Notes: a model not told the origin generated them from the sequence alone. Shown: positions 44,924-57,448, counted from the stretch's first letter. The stretch is 64,000 nt of DNA from Canna indica (GCA_034359265.1 CP136897.1:31793501-31857500), one strand, 5' to 3'. Made by a program: numbers and translations.

Positions 44924-45291
44924 GTCGTGCACTTCTGATCATCGGCTAATAAGGGTGAGCGTCCGAGGGATAGCTCGGGGTCATTTTCTTCGTCTCTTCG
45001 CGCGCCTTTTAGCGCCATGTGAAAAGCTGAAATCGGACAATAATGCACGGAGTTACGCCCGTTTTAAACGAAAAATAATAATTGAAATGTTATTTTTCTT
45101 ATTTATTTACAAATTTTAATTTTTCGGGTCGGTTGGTCGATCGAGGCGGCCGTAGAGGTTGCGGCGGGCCCCGCGCGGGCGATCGAAAGCCAAATTTTAT
45201 GTCGACGACGTCGTCCGTCCTTAACGTTTGGTTAGAAAGATTGGTAAAAAAAATGATCTCGTCGTGCAATCAAATAGGTAGTAAAAAAAAA

Positions 45292-45408
45292 GGTGCAACA
45301 CGAGGACTTCCCAGGGGGTCACCCATCCTAGTACTACTCTCGTCCAAGCATGCTTAACTTCGAAGTTCTGATGGGATCCGGTGCGTTAGTGCTGGTGTGA
45401 TTGCACCC
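45292..45408 (-). rRNA. 5S rRNA: 5S rRNA, copy 96
   Basis: G66A, G58A, C46T, T12C, G7A. Confidence 0.92.
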
Positions 45409-45775
45409 GTCACGCACTTCTGATCGTCGGCTAATAAGGGTGAGCGTCCGAGGGATAGCTCGGGGTCATTTTCTTCGTCTCTTCGCGCGCCTTTTAGCGC
45501 CACGTGAAAAGCTGAAATCGGACAATAATGCATGGAGTTACGCCCGTTTTAAACGAAAAATAATAATTGAAATGTTATTTTTCTTATTTATTTACAAATT
45601 TTAATTTTTCGGGTCGGTTGGTCGATCGTGCCGGCCGTAGAGGTTTCGGCGGGCCCCGCGCGGGCGATCGACAGCCAAATTTTATTTCGACGACGTCGTC
45701 CGTCCTTAACGTTAGGTTAGAAAGATTGGTAAAAAAAATGATCTCGTCGTGCAATCAAATAGGTAGTAAAAAAAA

Positions 45776-45892
45776 TGTGCAACACGAGGACTTCCCAGGG
45801 GGTCACCCATCCTAGTACTATTGTCGCCCAAGCACGCTTAACTTCGGAGTTCTGATGGGATCCGGTGCGTTAGTGCTGGTATGATCGCACCC
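45776..45892 (-). rRNA. 5S rRNA: 5S rRNA, copy 97
   Basis: C117A, G72A, G70C. Confidence 0.94.
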
Positions 45893-46260
45893 GTCATGCA
45901 TTTCTGATCGTCGACTAATAAGGGTGAGCGTCCGAGGGATAGCTCGGAGTCATTTTCTTCGTCTCTTCGCGCGCCTTTTAGCGCCACGTGACAAGCTGAA
46001 ATCGGACAATAATGCACGGAGTTACGCCCGTTTTAAACGAAAAATAATAATTGAAATGTTATTTTTCTTATTTATTTACAAATTTTAATTTTTTGGGTGG
46101 GTTGGTCGATCGAGCCGGCCGTAGAGGTTGCGGCGGGCCCCGCGCGGGCGATCGACAACCAAATTTTATTTCGACGACGTCGTCCGTCCTTAACGTTTGG
46201 TTAGAAAGATTGGTAAAAAAAATAATCTCGTCGTGCAATCAAATAGTTAGTAAAAAAAAA

Positions 46261-46377
46261 GGTGCAACACGAGGACTTCCCAGGGGGTCACCCATCCTAG
46301 TACTATTCTCGCCCAAGCACGCGTAACTTCGGGGTTCTGATGGGATCCGGTGCGTTAGTGCTGGTATGATCGCACCC
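46261..46377 (-). rRNA. 5S rRNA: 5S rRNA, copy 98
   Basis: G72A, A55C (A-box), T45C. Confidence 0.94.
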
Positions 46378-46746
46378 GTCATGCACTTCTGATCGTCGGC
46401 TAATAAGGGTGAGCGTCCGAGGGACAGCTCGGGGTCATTTTCTTCGTCTCTTCGCGCGCCTTTCAGCGCCACGTGAAAAGCTGAAATCAGACAATAATGC
46501 ACGGAGTTACGCCCGTTTTAAACGAAAAATAATAATTGAAATGTTATTTTTCTTATTTATTTACAAATTTAAATTTTTCGGGTCGGTTGGTCGATCGAGC
46601 CGGCCGTAGAGGTTGCGGCGGGCCCCGCGCGTGGGCGATCGACAGCCAAATTTTATTTCGACGACGTCGTCCGTCCTTAACGTTAGGTTACAAAGATTGG
46701 TAAAAAAAATGATCTCGTCGTGCAATCAAATAGGTAGTAAAAAAAA

Positions 46747-46863
46747 GATGCAACACGAGGACTTCCCAGGGGGTCACCCATCCTAGTACTATTATCGCCC
46801 AAGCACGCTTAACTTCGGAGTTCTGATGGGATCCGGTGCGTTAGTGCTGGTATGATCGCAGCC
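46747..46863 (-). rRNA. 5S rRNA: 5S rRNA, copy 99
   Basis: C116T, G72A, G70T, G3C. Confidence 0.93.
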
Positions 46864-47230
46864 GTCTCGCACTTCTGATCGTCGGCTAATAAGGGTGAGC
46901 GTCCGAGGGACAACTCGGGGTCATTTTCTTCGTCTCTTCGCGTGCCTTTCAGCGCCTCGTGAAAAGCTAAAATCGGACAATAATGCACGGAGTTACGCCC
47001 GTTTTAAACGAAAAATAATAATTGAAATGTTATTTTTCTTATTTATTTACAAATTTTAATTTTTCGGGTCGGTTGGTCGATCGAGCCGGCCGTAGAGGTT
47101 GCGGCGGGCCCCGCACGGGTGATCGCAGCCAAATTTTATGTCGACGACGTCGTCCGTCCTTACCGTTTGGTTAGAAAGATTGGTAAAAAAAATGATCTCG
47201 TCGTGCAATCAAATAGTTAGTAAAAAAAAA

Positions 47231-47347
47231 GGTGCAACACGAGGACTTCCCAGGGGGTCACCCATCCTAGTACTATTCTCGCCCAAGCACGCTTAACTTC
47301 GGGGTTCTGATGGGATCCGGTGCGTTAGTGCTGGTATGATCGCACCC
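47231..47347 (-). rRNA. 5S rRNA: 5S rRNA, copy 100
   Basis: G72A, T45C. Upstream G-box is CACGCG. Confidence 0.95.
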
Positions 47348-47714
47348 GTCATGCACTTCTGATCGTCGGCTAATAAGGGTGAGCGTCCGAGGGATAGCTC
47401 GGGGTCATTTTCTTCGTCTCTTGGCGCGCCTTTTAGCGCCACGCGAAAAGCTGAAATCGGACAATAATGCACGGAGTTACGCCCGTTTTAAACGAAAAAT
47501 AATAATTGAAATGTTTTTTTTTTATTTATTTACAAATTTTAATTTTTCGGGTGGGTTGGTCAATCGAGCCGACCGTAGAGGTTGCGGCGGGCCGCGCGTG
47601 GGCGATCGACAGCCAAATTTTATGTCGACGACGTCGTCCGTCCTTAACGTTTGGTTAGAAAGATTGGTAAAAAAAATGATCTCGTCGTGCAATCAAATAG
47701 GTAGTAAAAAAAAA

Positions 47715-47831
47715 GGTGCAACACGAGGACTTCCCAGGGGGTCACCAATCCTAGTACTACTCTCGCCCAAGCACGCTTAACTTCGGAGTTCTGATGGGAT
47801 CCGGTGGGTTAGTGCTGGTATGATCGCACCC
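47715..47831 (-). rRNA. 5S rRNA: 5S rRNA, copy 101
   Basis: G85T, G25C. Confidence 0.95.
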
Positions 47832-48199
47832 GTCATGCACTTCTGATCGTCGGCTAATAAGGGTGAGCGTCCGAGGGATAGCTCGGGGTCATTTTCTTCG
47901 TCTCTTCGCGCGCCTTTTAGCGCCACGTGAAAAGCAAAAATCAGACAATAATGCACGGAGTTACGCCCGTTTTAAACGAAAAATAATAATTGAAATGTTA
48001 TTTTTCTTATTTCTTTACAAATTTTAATTTTTCGGGTCGGTTGGTCGATCGAGCCGGCCGTAGATGTTGCGGCGGGCCCCGCACGACCGATCGACAGCCA
48101 AGATTTATGGCGTCGACGTCGTCCGTCCTTAACGTTTGGTTAGAAAGATTGGTAAAAAAAATGATCTCGTCCTGCAATCAAATAGGTAGTAAAAAAAAA

Positions 48200-48316
48200 G
48201 GTTCAACGCAAGGACTTCCCAGGGGATCACCCATCCTAGTACTACTCTCGCCGAAGCACGCTTAACTTCGAAGTTCTAATAGGATCCGGTGCGTTAGTGC
48301 TGGTATGATCGCACAC
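48200..48316 (-). rRNA. 5S rRNA: 5S rRNA, copy 102 (diverged)
   Basis: C114A, T109C, C107T, C91T, G64C, C46T, C39T, C36T, G2T. Confidence 0.87.
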
Positions 48317-48684
48317 GTTTTGCACTTCTTATCGTCGGCTAATAAGGGTGAGCGTCCGAGGGACAGCTCAAGGTCATTTTCTTCGTTTCTTCGCGCGCCT
48401 TTCAGCGCCACGTGAAAAGCTGAAATCGGACAATAATGCACGGAGTTACGCCCGTTTTAAACGAAAAATAATAATTGAAATGTTATTTTTCTTATTTATT
48501 TACAAATTGTAATTTTTCGGGTCGGTTGGTCGATCGAGCCGGCCGTAGAGGTTACGGCGGACCCCGCGTGGGCGATCGACTGCCAAATTTTATGGCGACG
48601 ACGTCGTCCGTCCTTAACTTTTGGTTAGAAAGATTGGTAAAAAAAATGATCTCGTCGTGCAATCAAATAGGTAGTAAAAAAAAT

Positions 48685-48801
48685 GGTGGAACACGAGGAC
48701 TTCCCAAGAGGTCACCCATCCTAGTACTACTCTCGCCCAACCACGCTTAACTTTGTAGTTCTGATGGGATCCAGTGCGTTAGTGCTGGTATGATCGCACC
48801 C
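48685..48801 (-). rRNA. 5S rRNA: 5S rRNA, copy 103
   Basis: G113C, C95T, C93T, C61G, G48A, C46A, C29T. Confidence 0.9.
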
Positions 48802-49169
48802 GTCATGCACTTCTGATCGTCGGCTAATATGGGTGAGCGTCTGAGGGACAGCTCGGGGTCATTTTCTTCGTCTCTTTGCGCGCCTTTCAGCGCTACGTGA
48901 AAAGCTAAAATCGGACAATAATGCACGGAGTTACGCCCGTTTTAAACGAAAAATAATAATTGAAATGTTATTTTTCTTATTTATTTACCAATTTTAATTT
49001 TTCGGGTCGGTTGGTCGATCGAGCCGACCGTAGATGTTTTGGCGGGCCCCGCGCGGGCGATCGACAGCCAAGATTTATGGCGTCGACGTCGTCCGTCCTT
49101 AACGTTTGGTTAGAAAGATTGGTAAAAAAAATGATCTCGTCATGCAATCAAATAGGTAGTAAAAAAAAA

Positions 49170-49286
49170 GGTTCAACGCAAGGACTTCCCAGGGGATCAC
49201 CCATCCTAGTACTACTCTCGCCCAAGCACGCTTAACTTCGAAGTTCTAATAGGATCCGGTGCGTTAGTGCTCGTATGATCACACCC
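49170..49286 (-). rRNA. 5S rRNA: 5S rRNA, copy 104 (promoter flank deleted)
   Basis: Copy-83 variant set plus C15G; same 75-bp upstream deletion without the TATA-like element. Confidence 0.87.
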
Positions 49287-49579
49287 GATATGCACTTCAG
49301 CGCCACATGAAAAGCTGAAATCGGACAATAATGCACGGAGTTACGCCCGTTTTAAACGAAAAATAATAATTGAAATGTTATTTTTCTTATTTATTTACAA
49401 ACTTTAATTTTTCGGGTCGGTTGGTCGATCGAGCCGGCCGTACAGGTTGCGGCGGGCCCCGCGCGGGCGATCTACAGCCAAGATTTATGGCGACGACGTC
49501 GTTCATCCTTAACGTTTGGTTAGAAAGATTGGTAAAAAAAATGATCTCGTCGTGCAATCAAATAGTTAGTAAAAAAAAA

Positions 49580-49696
49580 GGTGCAACACGAGGACTTCCC
49601 AGGGGGTCACCCATCCTAGTACTATTCTCGCCCAAGCACGCTTAACTTCGGGGTTCTGATGGGATCCGGTGCGTTAGTGCTGGTATGATCGCACCC
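49580..49696 (-). rRNA. 5S rRNA: 5S rRNA, copy 105
   Basis: G72A, T45C. Copy-100-type gene behind a copy-84-type spacer; unit 410 bp. Confidence 0.95.
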
Positions 49697-50063
49697 GTCA
49701 TGCACTTCTGATCGTCGGCTAATAAGGGTGAGCGTCCGAGGGATAGCTCGGGGTCATTTTCTTCGTCTCTTGGCGCGCCTTTTAGCGCCACGTGAAAAGC
49801 TGAAATCGGACAATAATGCACGGAGTTACGCCCGTTTTAAACGAAAAATAATAATTGAAATGTTTTTTTTTTATTTATTTACAAATTTTAATTTTTCGGG
49901 TGGGTTGGTCAATCGAGCCGACCGTAGAGGTTGCGGCGGGCCGCGCGTGGGCGATCGACAGCCAAATTTTATGTCGACGACGTCGTCCGTCCTTAACGTT
50001 TGGTTAGAAAGATTGGTAAAAAAAATGATCTCGTCGTGCAATCAAATAGGTAGTAAAAAAAAA

Positions 50064-50180
50064 GGTGCAACACGAGGACTTCCCAGGGGGTCACCAATCC
50101 TAGTACTACTCTCGCCCAAGCACGCTTAACTTCGGAGTTCTGATGGGATCCGGTGGGTTAGTGCTGGTATGATCGCACCC
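50064..50180 (-). rRNA. 5S rRNA: 5S rRNA, copy 106
   Basis: G85T, G25C; partner of copy 101. Confidence 0.95.
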
Positions 50181-50548
50181 GTCATGCACTTCTGATCGTC
50201 GGCTAATAAGGGTGAGCGTCCGAGGGATAGCTCGGGGTCATTTTCTTCGTCTCTTCGCGCGCCTTTTAGCGCCACGTGAAAAGCAAAAATCAGACAATAA
50301 TGCACGGAGTTACGCCCGTTTTAAACGAAAAATAATAATTGAAATGTTATTTTTCTTATTTCTTTACAAATTTTAATTTTTCGGGTCGGTTGGTCGATCG
50401 AGCCGGCCGTAGATGTTGCGGCGGGCCCCGCGCGACCGATCGACAGCCAAGATTTATGGCGTCGACGTCGTCCGACCTTAACGTTTGGTTAGAAAGATTG
50501 GTAAAAAAAATGATCTCGTCCTGCAATCAAATAGGTAGTAAAAAAAAA

Positions 50549-50665
50549 GGTTCAACGCAAGGACTTCCCAGGGGATCACCCATCCTAGTACTACTCTCGC
50601 CGAAGCACGCTTAACTTCGAAGTTCTAATAGGATCCGGTGCGTTAGTGCTGGTATGATCGCACAC
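50549..50665 (-). rRNA. 5S rRNA: 5S rRNA, copy 107 (diverged)
   Basis: Nine changes, identical to copy 102. Confidence 0.87.
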
Positions 50666-51033
50666 GTTTTGCACTTCTTATCGTCGGCTAATAAGGGTGA
50701 GCGTCCGAGGGACAGCTCAAGGTCATTTTCTTCGTTTCTTCGCGCGCCTTTCAGCGCCACGTGAAAAGCTGAAATCGGACAATAATGCACGGAGTTACGT
50801 CCGTTTTAAACGAAAAATAATAATTGAAATGTTATTTTTCTTATTTATTTACAAATTGTAATTTTTCGGGTCGGTTGGTCGATCGAGCCGGCCGTAGAGG
50901 TTACGGCGGACCCCGCGTGGGCGATCGACTGCCAAATTTTATGGCGACGACGTCGTCCGTCCTTAACTTTTGGTTAGAAAGATTGGTAAAAAAAATGATC
51001 TCGTCGTGCAATCAAATAGGTAGTAAAAAAAAT

Positions 51034-51150
51034 GGTGGAACACGAGGACTTCCCAAGAGGTCACCCATCCTAGTACTACTCTCGCCCAACCACGCTTAAC
51101 TTCGTAGTTCTGATGGGATCCAGTGCGTTAGTGCTGGTATGATCGCACCC
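51034..51150 (-). rRNA. 5S rRNA: 5S rRNA, copy 108
   Basis: G113C, C95T, C93T, C61G, C46A, C29T; partner of copies 82 and 103. Confidence 0.9.
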
Positions 51151-51518
51151 GTCATGCACTTCTGATCGTCGGCTAATATGGGTGAGCGTCTGAGGGACAG
51201 CTCGGGGTCATTTTCTTCGTCTCTTTGCGCGCCTTTCAGCGCTACGTGAAAAGCTAAAATCGGACAATAATGCACGGAGTTACGCCCGTTTTAAACGAAA
51301 AATAATAATTGAAATGTTATTTTTCTTATTTATTTACCAATTTTAATTTTTCGGGTCGGTTGGTCGATCGAGCCGGCCGTAGATGTTTTGGCGGGCCCCG
51401 CGCGGGCGATCGACAGCCAAGATTTATGGCGTCGACGTCGTCCGTCCTTAACGTTTGGTTAGAAAGATTGGTAAAAAAAATGATCTCGTCATGCAATCAA
51501 ATAGGTAGTAAAAAAAAA

Positions 51519-51635
51519 GGTTCAACGCAAGGACTTCCCAGGGGATCACCCATCCTAGTACTACTCTCGCCCAAGCACGCTTAACTTCGAAGTTCTAATA
51601 GGATCCGGTGCGTTAGTGCTGGTATGATCACACCC
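51519..51635 (-). rRNA. 5S rRNA: 5S rRNA, copy 109 (promoter flank deleted)
   Basis: Variant set of copy 83, with the same 75-bp upstream deletion. Confidence 0.87.
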
Positions 51636-51928
51636 GATATGCACTTCAGCGCCACATGAAAAGCTGAAATCGGACAATAATGCACGGAGTTACGCCCGTT
51701 TTAAACGAAAAATAATAATTGAAATGTTATTTTTCTTATTTATTTACAAACTTTAATTTTTCGGGTCGGTTGGTCGATCGAGCCGGCCGTACAGGTTGCG
51801 GCGGGCCCCGCGCGGGCGATCTACAGCCAAGATTTATGGCGACGACGTCGTTCATCCTTAACGTTTGGTTAGAAAGATTGGTAAAAAAAATGATCTCATC
51901 GTGCAATGAAATAGGTAGTAAAAAAAAA

Positions 51929-52045
51929 GGTGCAACGCGAGGAATTCCTAGGGGGTCACCCATCCTAGTACTACTCTCGCCCAAGCACGTTTAACTTCAG
52001 AGTTCTGATGGGATCGGGTGCGTTAGTGCTGGTATGATCACACCC
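51929..52045 (-). rRNA. 5S rRNA: 5S rRNA, copy 110
   Basis: T109C, G102T, G97A, G56A, C47T, G30C, C6T; copy 84 plus one change. Unit 410 bp. Confidence 0.9.
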
Positions 52046-52415
52046 GATATGCACTTCTGATCGTCGGCTAATAAGGGTGAGCGTCCGAGGGAGAGTTCGG
52101 GGGTCATTTTCTTCTTCTCTTCGCGCGCCTTTCAGTGCCACGTGAAAAGCTGAAATCGGACAATAATGCACGGAGTTACGCCCGTTTTAAACGAAAAATA
52201 ATAATTGAAATGTTATTTTTCTTATTTATTTACAAATTTTAATTTTTCGGGTCGGTTGAGCGATCGAGCCGGCCGTAGAGGTTGCGGCGGACCCCGCGCG
52301 GGCGATTGACGGCTAAATTTTATGGCGACGACGTCGTCCGTCCTTAACGTTTGGTTAGAAAAATTGGTAAAAAAAAATGATCTCGTCGTGCAATCAAATA
52401 GGTAGTAAAAAAAAA

Positions 52416-52532
52416 GGTGCAACACGAGGACTTCCCAAGGGGTCACCCATCCTAGTACTACTCTCGCCCAAGCACGCTTAACTTCGGAGTTTTGATGGGA
52501 TCCGGTGCGTTAGTGCTGGTATGATCGCACCC
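52416..52532 (-). rRNA. 5S rRNA: 5S rRNA, copy 111
   Basis: C95T, G41A, as copy 85. Confidence 0.95.
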
Positions 52533-52899
52533 GTCATGCACTTCTGATCGACGGCTAATAAGGGTGAGCGTCCGAGGGACAGCTCAGGGTCATTTTCTTC
52601 GTCTCTTCGCGCGCCTTTCAGCGCCACGTGAAAAGCTGAAATCGGACAATAATGCACGGAGTTACGCCCGTTTTAAACGAAAAATAATAATTGAAATGTT
52701 ATTTTTCTTATTTATTTACAAATTTTAATTTTTCGGGTCGGTTGGTCGATCAAGCCGGCAGTAGAGGTTGCGGCGGGCCCCGCGCGGGCGATCGACAGCC
52801 AAGATTTATTGCGACGACGTCGTCCGTCCTTAACGTTTGGTTAGAAAGATTGGTAAAAAAAATGATCTCATCGTGCAATCAAATAGGTAGTAAAAAAAA

Positions 52900-53016
52900 G
52901 GTGCAACGCGAGGACTTCCCAAGGGGTCACCCATCCTAGTACTACTCTCGCCCAAGCACCCTTAACTTCGGAGTTCTGATTGGATCCGGTGCGTTAGTGC
53001 TGGTATGATCACACCC
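52900..53016 (-). rRNA. 5S rRNA: 5S rRNA, copy 112
   Basis: T109C, C95T, C57G, C36A, C6T, as copy 86. Confidence 0.92.
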
Positions 53017-53375
53017 GATATACACTTCTGATCGTCGGCTAATCAGGGTGAGCGTCCGAGGGAGAGTTCGAGGGTCATTTTCTTCGTCGCTTTGCGCGCC
53101 TTTCAGCGCCACGTGAAAAGCTGAAATCAGACAATAATGCACGGAGTTACGGCCGTTTTAAACGAAAAATAATAATTGAAATGTTATTTTTCTTATTTAT
53201 TTACAAATTTTAATTTTTCGGGTAGGTTGGTCGATCGAGCCGGACGTAGAGGTTGCGGCGGGCGATCGACAGCCAAATTTTATGGCGACGACGTCGTCCG
53301 TCCTTAACGTTTGGTTAGAAAGATTAGTAAAAAAAATGATCTCGTCGTGCAATCAAATAGGTAGTAAAAAAAAAA

Positions 53376-53492
53376 GGTGCAACACGAGAACTTCCCAGGG
53401 GGTCACCCACCTTAGTACTACTCTCGCCCAAGCACGCTTAACTTCGAAGTTCTGATGGGATCCGGTGCGTTAGTGCTGGTATGATCGCACCC
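53376..53492 (-). rRNA. 5S rRNA: 5S rRNA, copy 113
   Basis: C104T, A83G, G81A, C46T, as copy 87; short GC block, unit 476 bp. Confidence 0.92.
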
Positions 53493-53859
53493 ATCATGCA
53501 ATTCTGATCGTCGGCAAATAAGGGTGAGCGTCCGAGGGACAGCTCGGGGTCATTTTCTTCGTCTCTTCGCGCACCTTTCAGCGCCACGTGAAAAGCTGAA
53601 ATCAGACAATAATGCACGGAGTTACGCCCGTTTTAAACGAAAAATAATAATTGAAATGTTATTTTTCTTATTTATTTACAAATTTAAATTTTTCGGGTCG
53701 GTTGGTCGATCGAGCCGGCCGTAGAGGTTGCGGCGGGCCCCGCGCGGGCGATCGACAGCCAAGATTTATGGCGACGATGTCGTCCGTCCTTAACGTTCGG
53801 TTAGAAAGATTGGTAAAAAAAATGATCTCATCGTGCAATCAAATAGTAGTAAAAGAAAA

Positions 53860-53976
53860 AGTGCAACACGACGGCTTCCCAGGGGGTCACCCATCCTGGT
53901 ACTACTCTCGCCCAAGCATGCTTAACTTCGGAGTTCTGATGGGATCCGGTGCGTTAGTGCTAGTATGATCGCACCT
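53860..53976 (-). rRNA. 5S rRNA: 5S rRNA, copy 114
   Basis: Variant set of copy 88; the 13 bp missing beside copy 88 are present here. Confidence 0.89.
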
Positions 53977-54345
53977 ATTATAAACTTCTGATCGTTGTCT
54001 AATAAGGGTGGGCGTCCGAGGGAGAGTTCGGGGGTCATTTTCTTCGTCTCTTCGCGCGCCTTTCAACGCCACGTGAAAAGCTGAAATCGGACAATAATGC
54101 ACGGAGTTACGCCCGTTTTAAACGAAAAATAATAATAGAAATGTTATTTTTCTTATTTATTTGCAAATTTTAAATTTTCGGGTTCGTTGGTCGATCGAGC
54201 CAGCCGTAGAGGTTGCGGCGGACCCCGCGCAGGCGATCGACAGCCAAATTTTATGGCGACGACGTCGTCTGTCCTTAATGTTTGGTTAGAAAGATTGGTA
54301 AAAAAAATAATCTCGTCGTGCAATCAAATACGTAGTAAAAAAAAA

Positions 54346-54462
54346 GGTGCAACACGAGGATTTTCCAAGGGGTCACCCATCCTAGTACTACTCTCTCCCA
54401 AGCATGCTTAACTTCGGAGTTCTGAAGGGATCCGGTGCGTTAGTGCTGGTATGATCGAACCT
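54346..54462 (-). rRNA. 5S rRNA: 5S rRNA, copy 115 (diverged)
   Basis: Variant set of copy 89. Confidence 0.87.
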
Positions 54463-54830
54463 GTCATGCACTTCTGATCGTCGGCTAATAAGGTTGAGCG
54501 TCCGTGGGACAGCTGGGGGTCGTTTTCCTCGTCTCTTCACGCGCCTTTCAGCGCCACGTGAAAAGCTGAAATCGGACAATAATGCACGGAGTTACGCCCG
54601 TTTTAAACGAAAAATAATAATTGAAATGTTATTTTTCTTATTTATTTACAAATTTTAATTTTTCGGGTCGGTTGGTCGATCAAGCCGGCCGTAGAGATTG
54701 CGGCGCGCCCCGCGCGGGCGATCGACAACCAAATTTTATGGCGACGACGTCGTCCGTCCTTAATGTTTGGTTAGAAAGATTGGTAAAAAAAATGATCTCG
54801 TCGTGCAATCAAGTAGGTAGTAAAAAAAAA

Positions 54831-54938
54831 GGTGCAACACGAGGACTTCCCAGGGGGTCACCCATCCTAGTACTACTCTCGCCCAAGCACGCTTAACTTC
54901 GGAGTTCTGATGGGATCCGGTGCGTTAGTGCTAGTATG
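54831..54938 (-). pseudogene. 5S rRNA: 5S rRNA pseudogene, copy 116 (5' truncated)
   Basis: Duplicate of copy 90 with the identical TATG junction; positions 1-9 and the promoter flank are absent. Confidence 0.93.
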
Positions 54939-55028
54939 GCGACGACTTCGTCCGTCCTTAATGTTTGGTTAGAAAGATTGGTAAAAAAAATGATCTCGTC
55001 GTGCAATCAAATACGTAGTAAAAAAAAA

Positions 55029-55145
55029 GGTGCAAGACTAGGACTTTCCAGGCGGTCACCCATCCTAGTACTACTCTCTCCCAAGCACGCTTAACTTCGG
55101 AGTTCTGAAGGGATCCGGTGCGTTAGTGCTGGTATGATCGAACCC
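55029..55145 (-). rRNA. 5S rRNA: 5S rRNA, copy 117
   Basis: Variant set of copy 91; unit 198 bp. Confidence 0.88.
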
Positions 55146-55511
55146 GTCATGCACTTTTGATCGTCGGCTAATAAGGTTTTGCGTCCGAGGGACAGCTCGG
55201 GGTCGTTTTCTTCGTCTCTTAGCGCGCCTTTCAGCGCCACGTGAAAAGATGAAATCGGACAATAATGCACGGAGTTACCCCCTTTTAAACGAAAAATAAT
55301 AATTGAAATGTTATTTTTCTTATTTATTTACAAATTTTAATTTTTCGGGTGGGTTGGACGATCGAGCCGGCCGTAGAGGTTGCGGCAGGCCCCGCGCGGG
55401 CGATCGACAGCCAAAATTTATGTCGACGACGTCGTCCGTCCCTAACGTTTGGTTAGAAAGATTGGTAAAAAAATGATCTCGTCGTGCAATCAAATAGGTG
55501 GTAAAAAAAAA

Positions 55512-55627
55512 GGTGCAACACGAGGACTTCCCAGGGGTCACCCATCCTAGTACTACTCTCGCCCAAGCACGCTTAACTTCGGAGTTCTGATGGGATCCGG
55601 TGTGTTAGTGCTGGTATGATCGCACCC
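55512..55627 (-). rRNA. 5S rRNA: 5S rRNA, copy 118 (116 nt)
   Basis: One C lost from C91-C95, G25A, as copy 92. Confidence 0.92.
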
Positions 55628-55996
55628 GTCGTGCACTTCTGATCGTCGGCTAATAAGGGTGAGCGTCCGAGGGATAGCTCGGAGTCATTTTCTTCGTCTC
55701 TTCGCGCGCCTTTCAGCGCCACGTGAAAAGCTGAAATCAGACAATAATGCACGGAGTTACGCCCGTTTTAAACGAAAAATAATAATTGAAATGTTATTTT
55801 TCTTATTTATTTACAAATTTAAATTTTTTGGGTCGGTTGGTCGATCGAGCCGGCCGTAGAGGTTGCGGCGGGCCCCGCGCGTGGGCGATCGACAGCCAAA
55901 TTTTATTTCGACGACGTCGTCCGTCCTTAACGTTAGGTTACAAAGATTGGTAAAAAAAATGATCTCGTCGTGCAATCAAATAGGTAGTAAAAAAAA

Positions 55997-56113
55997 GATG
56001 CAACACGAGGACTTCCCAGGGGGTCACCCATCCTAGTACTATTGTCGCCCAAGCACGCTTAACTTCGGAGTTCTGATGGGATCCGGTGCGTTAGTGCTGG
56101 TATGATCGCAGCC
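55997..56113 (-). rRNA. 5S rRNA: 5S rRNA, copy 119
   Basis: C116T, G72A, G70C, G3C; lacks the A37T of its partner copy 93. Confidence 0.93.
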
Positions 56114-56480
56114 GTCACGCACTTCTGATCGTCGGCTAATAAGGGTGAGCGTCCGAGGGACAACTCGGGGACATTTTCTTCGTCTCTTCGCGTGCCTTTC
56201 AGCGCCTCGTGAAAAGCTAAAATCGGACAATAATGCACGGAGTTACGCCCGTTTTAAACGAAAAATAATAATTGAAATGTTATTTTTCTTATTTATTTAC
56301 AAATTTTAATTTTTCGGGTCGGTTGGTCGATCGAGCCGGCCGTAGAGGTTGCGGCGGGCCCCGCGCGGGCGATCGCAGCCAAATTTTATGTCGACGACGT
56401 CGTCCGTCCGTACCGTTTGGTTAGAAAGATTGGTAAAAAAAATGATCTCGTCGTGCAATCAAATAGTTAGTAAAAAAAAA

Positions 56481-56597
56481 GGTGCAACACGAGGACTTCC
56501 CAGGGGGTCACCCATCCTAGTACTATTCTCGCCCAAGCACGCTTAACTTCGGGGTTCTGATGGGATCCGGTGCGTTAGTGCTGGTATGATCGCACCC
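56481..56597 (-). rRNA. 5S rRNA: 5S rRNA, copy 120
   Basis: G72A, T45C. Confidence 0.95.
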
Positions 56598-56963
56598 GTC
56601 ATGCACTTCTGATCGTCGGCTAATAAGGGTGAGCGTCCGAGGGATAGCTCGGGGTCATTTTCTTCGTCTCTTCGCGCGCCTTTTAGCGCCACGTGAAAAA
56701 CTGAAATCGGACAATAATGCACGGAGTTACGCCCGTTTTAAACGAAAAATAATAATTGAAATGTTTTTTTCTTATTTATTTACAAATTTTAATTTTTCGG
56801 GTGGGTTGGTCAATCGAGCCGACCGTAGAGGTTGCGGCGGGCCGCGCGTGGGCGATCGACAGCCAAATTTTATGTCGACGACGTCGTCCGTCCTTAACGT
56901 TTGGTTAGAAAGATTGGTAAAAAAATGATCTCGTCATGCAATCAAATTGTTGGTAAAAAAAAA

Positions 56964-57079
56964 GGTGCAACACGAGGACTTCCGAGGGGTCACCCATCCT
57001 AGTACCACTCTCGCCCAAGCACGCTTAACTTCGGAGTTCTGATGGGATCCGGTGTGTTAGTGCTGGTATGATCGCACCC
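56964..57079 (-). rRNA. 5S rRNA: 5S rRNA, copy 121 (116 nt)
   Basis: One C lost from C91-C95, G97C, A74G, G25A, as copy 95. Confidence 0.9.
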
Positions 57080-57448
57080 GTCGTGCACTTCTGATCATCG
57101 GCTAATAAGGGTGAGCGTCCGAGGGATAGCTCGGGGTCATTTTCTTCGTCTCTTCGCGCGCCTTTTAGCGCCACGTGAAAAGCTGAAATCAGACAATAAT
57201 GCACGGAGTTACGCCCGTTTTAAACGAAAAATAATAATTGAAATGTTATTTTTCTTATTTATTTACAAATTTAAATTTTTCGGGTCGGTTGGTCGATCGA
57301 GCCGGCCGTAGAGGTTGCGGCGGACCCCGCGCGTGGGCGATCGACAGCCAAATTTTATTTCGACGACGTCGTCCGTCCTTAACGTTAGGTTACAAAGATT
57401 GGTAAAAAAAATGATCTCGTCGTGCAATCAAATAGGTAGTAAAAAAAA

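Larger units (their letters stand above)
38522..47347. repeat. Large duplicated block, left member
   Basis: Copies 82-95 match copies 108-121 in the same order at offsets of 12144, then 12157, then 12156; copies 97-100 match 124-127 at 12642. Shared rare events include a 75-bp spacer deletion, a truncated gene and several one-base gene deletions, so this is duplication rather than convergence. Confidence 0.92.
47348..52045. repeat. Five-unit higher-order repeat of 2349 bp, two tandem copies
   Basis: Copies 101-105 (47348-49696) and 106-110 (49697-52045) align at exactly 2349 bp (484+485+485+485+410). Copies 105 and 110 differ: copy 105 switches to the copy-100 type within the unit, copy 110 to the copy-84 type. 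Confidence 0.92.
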
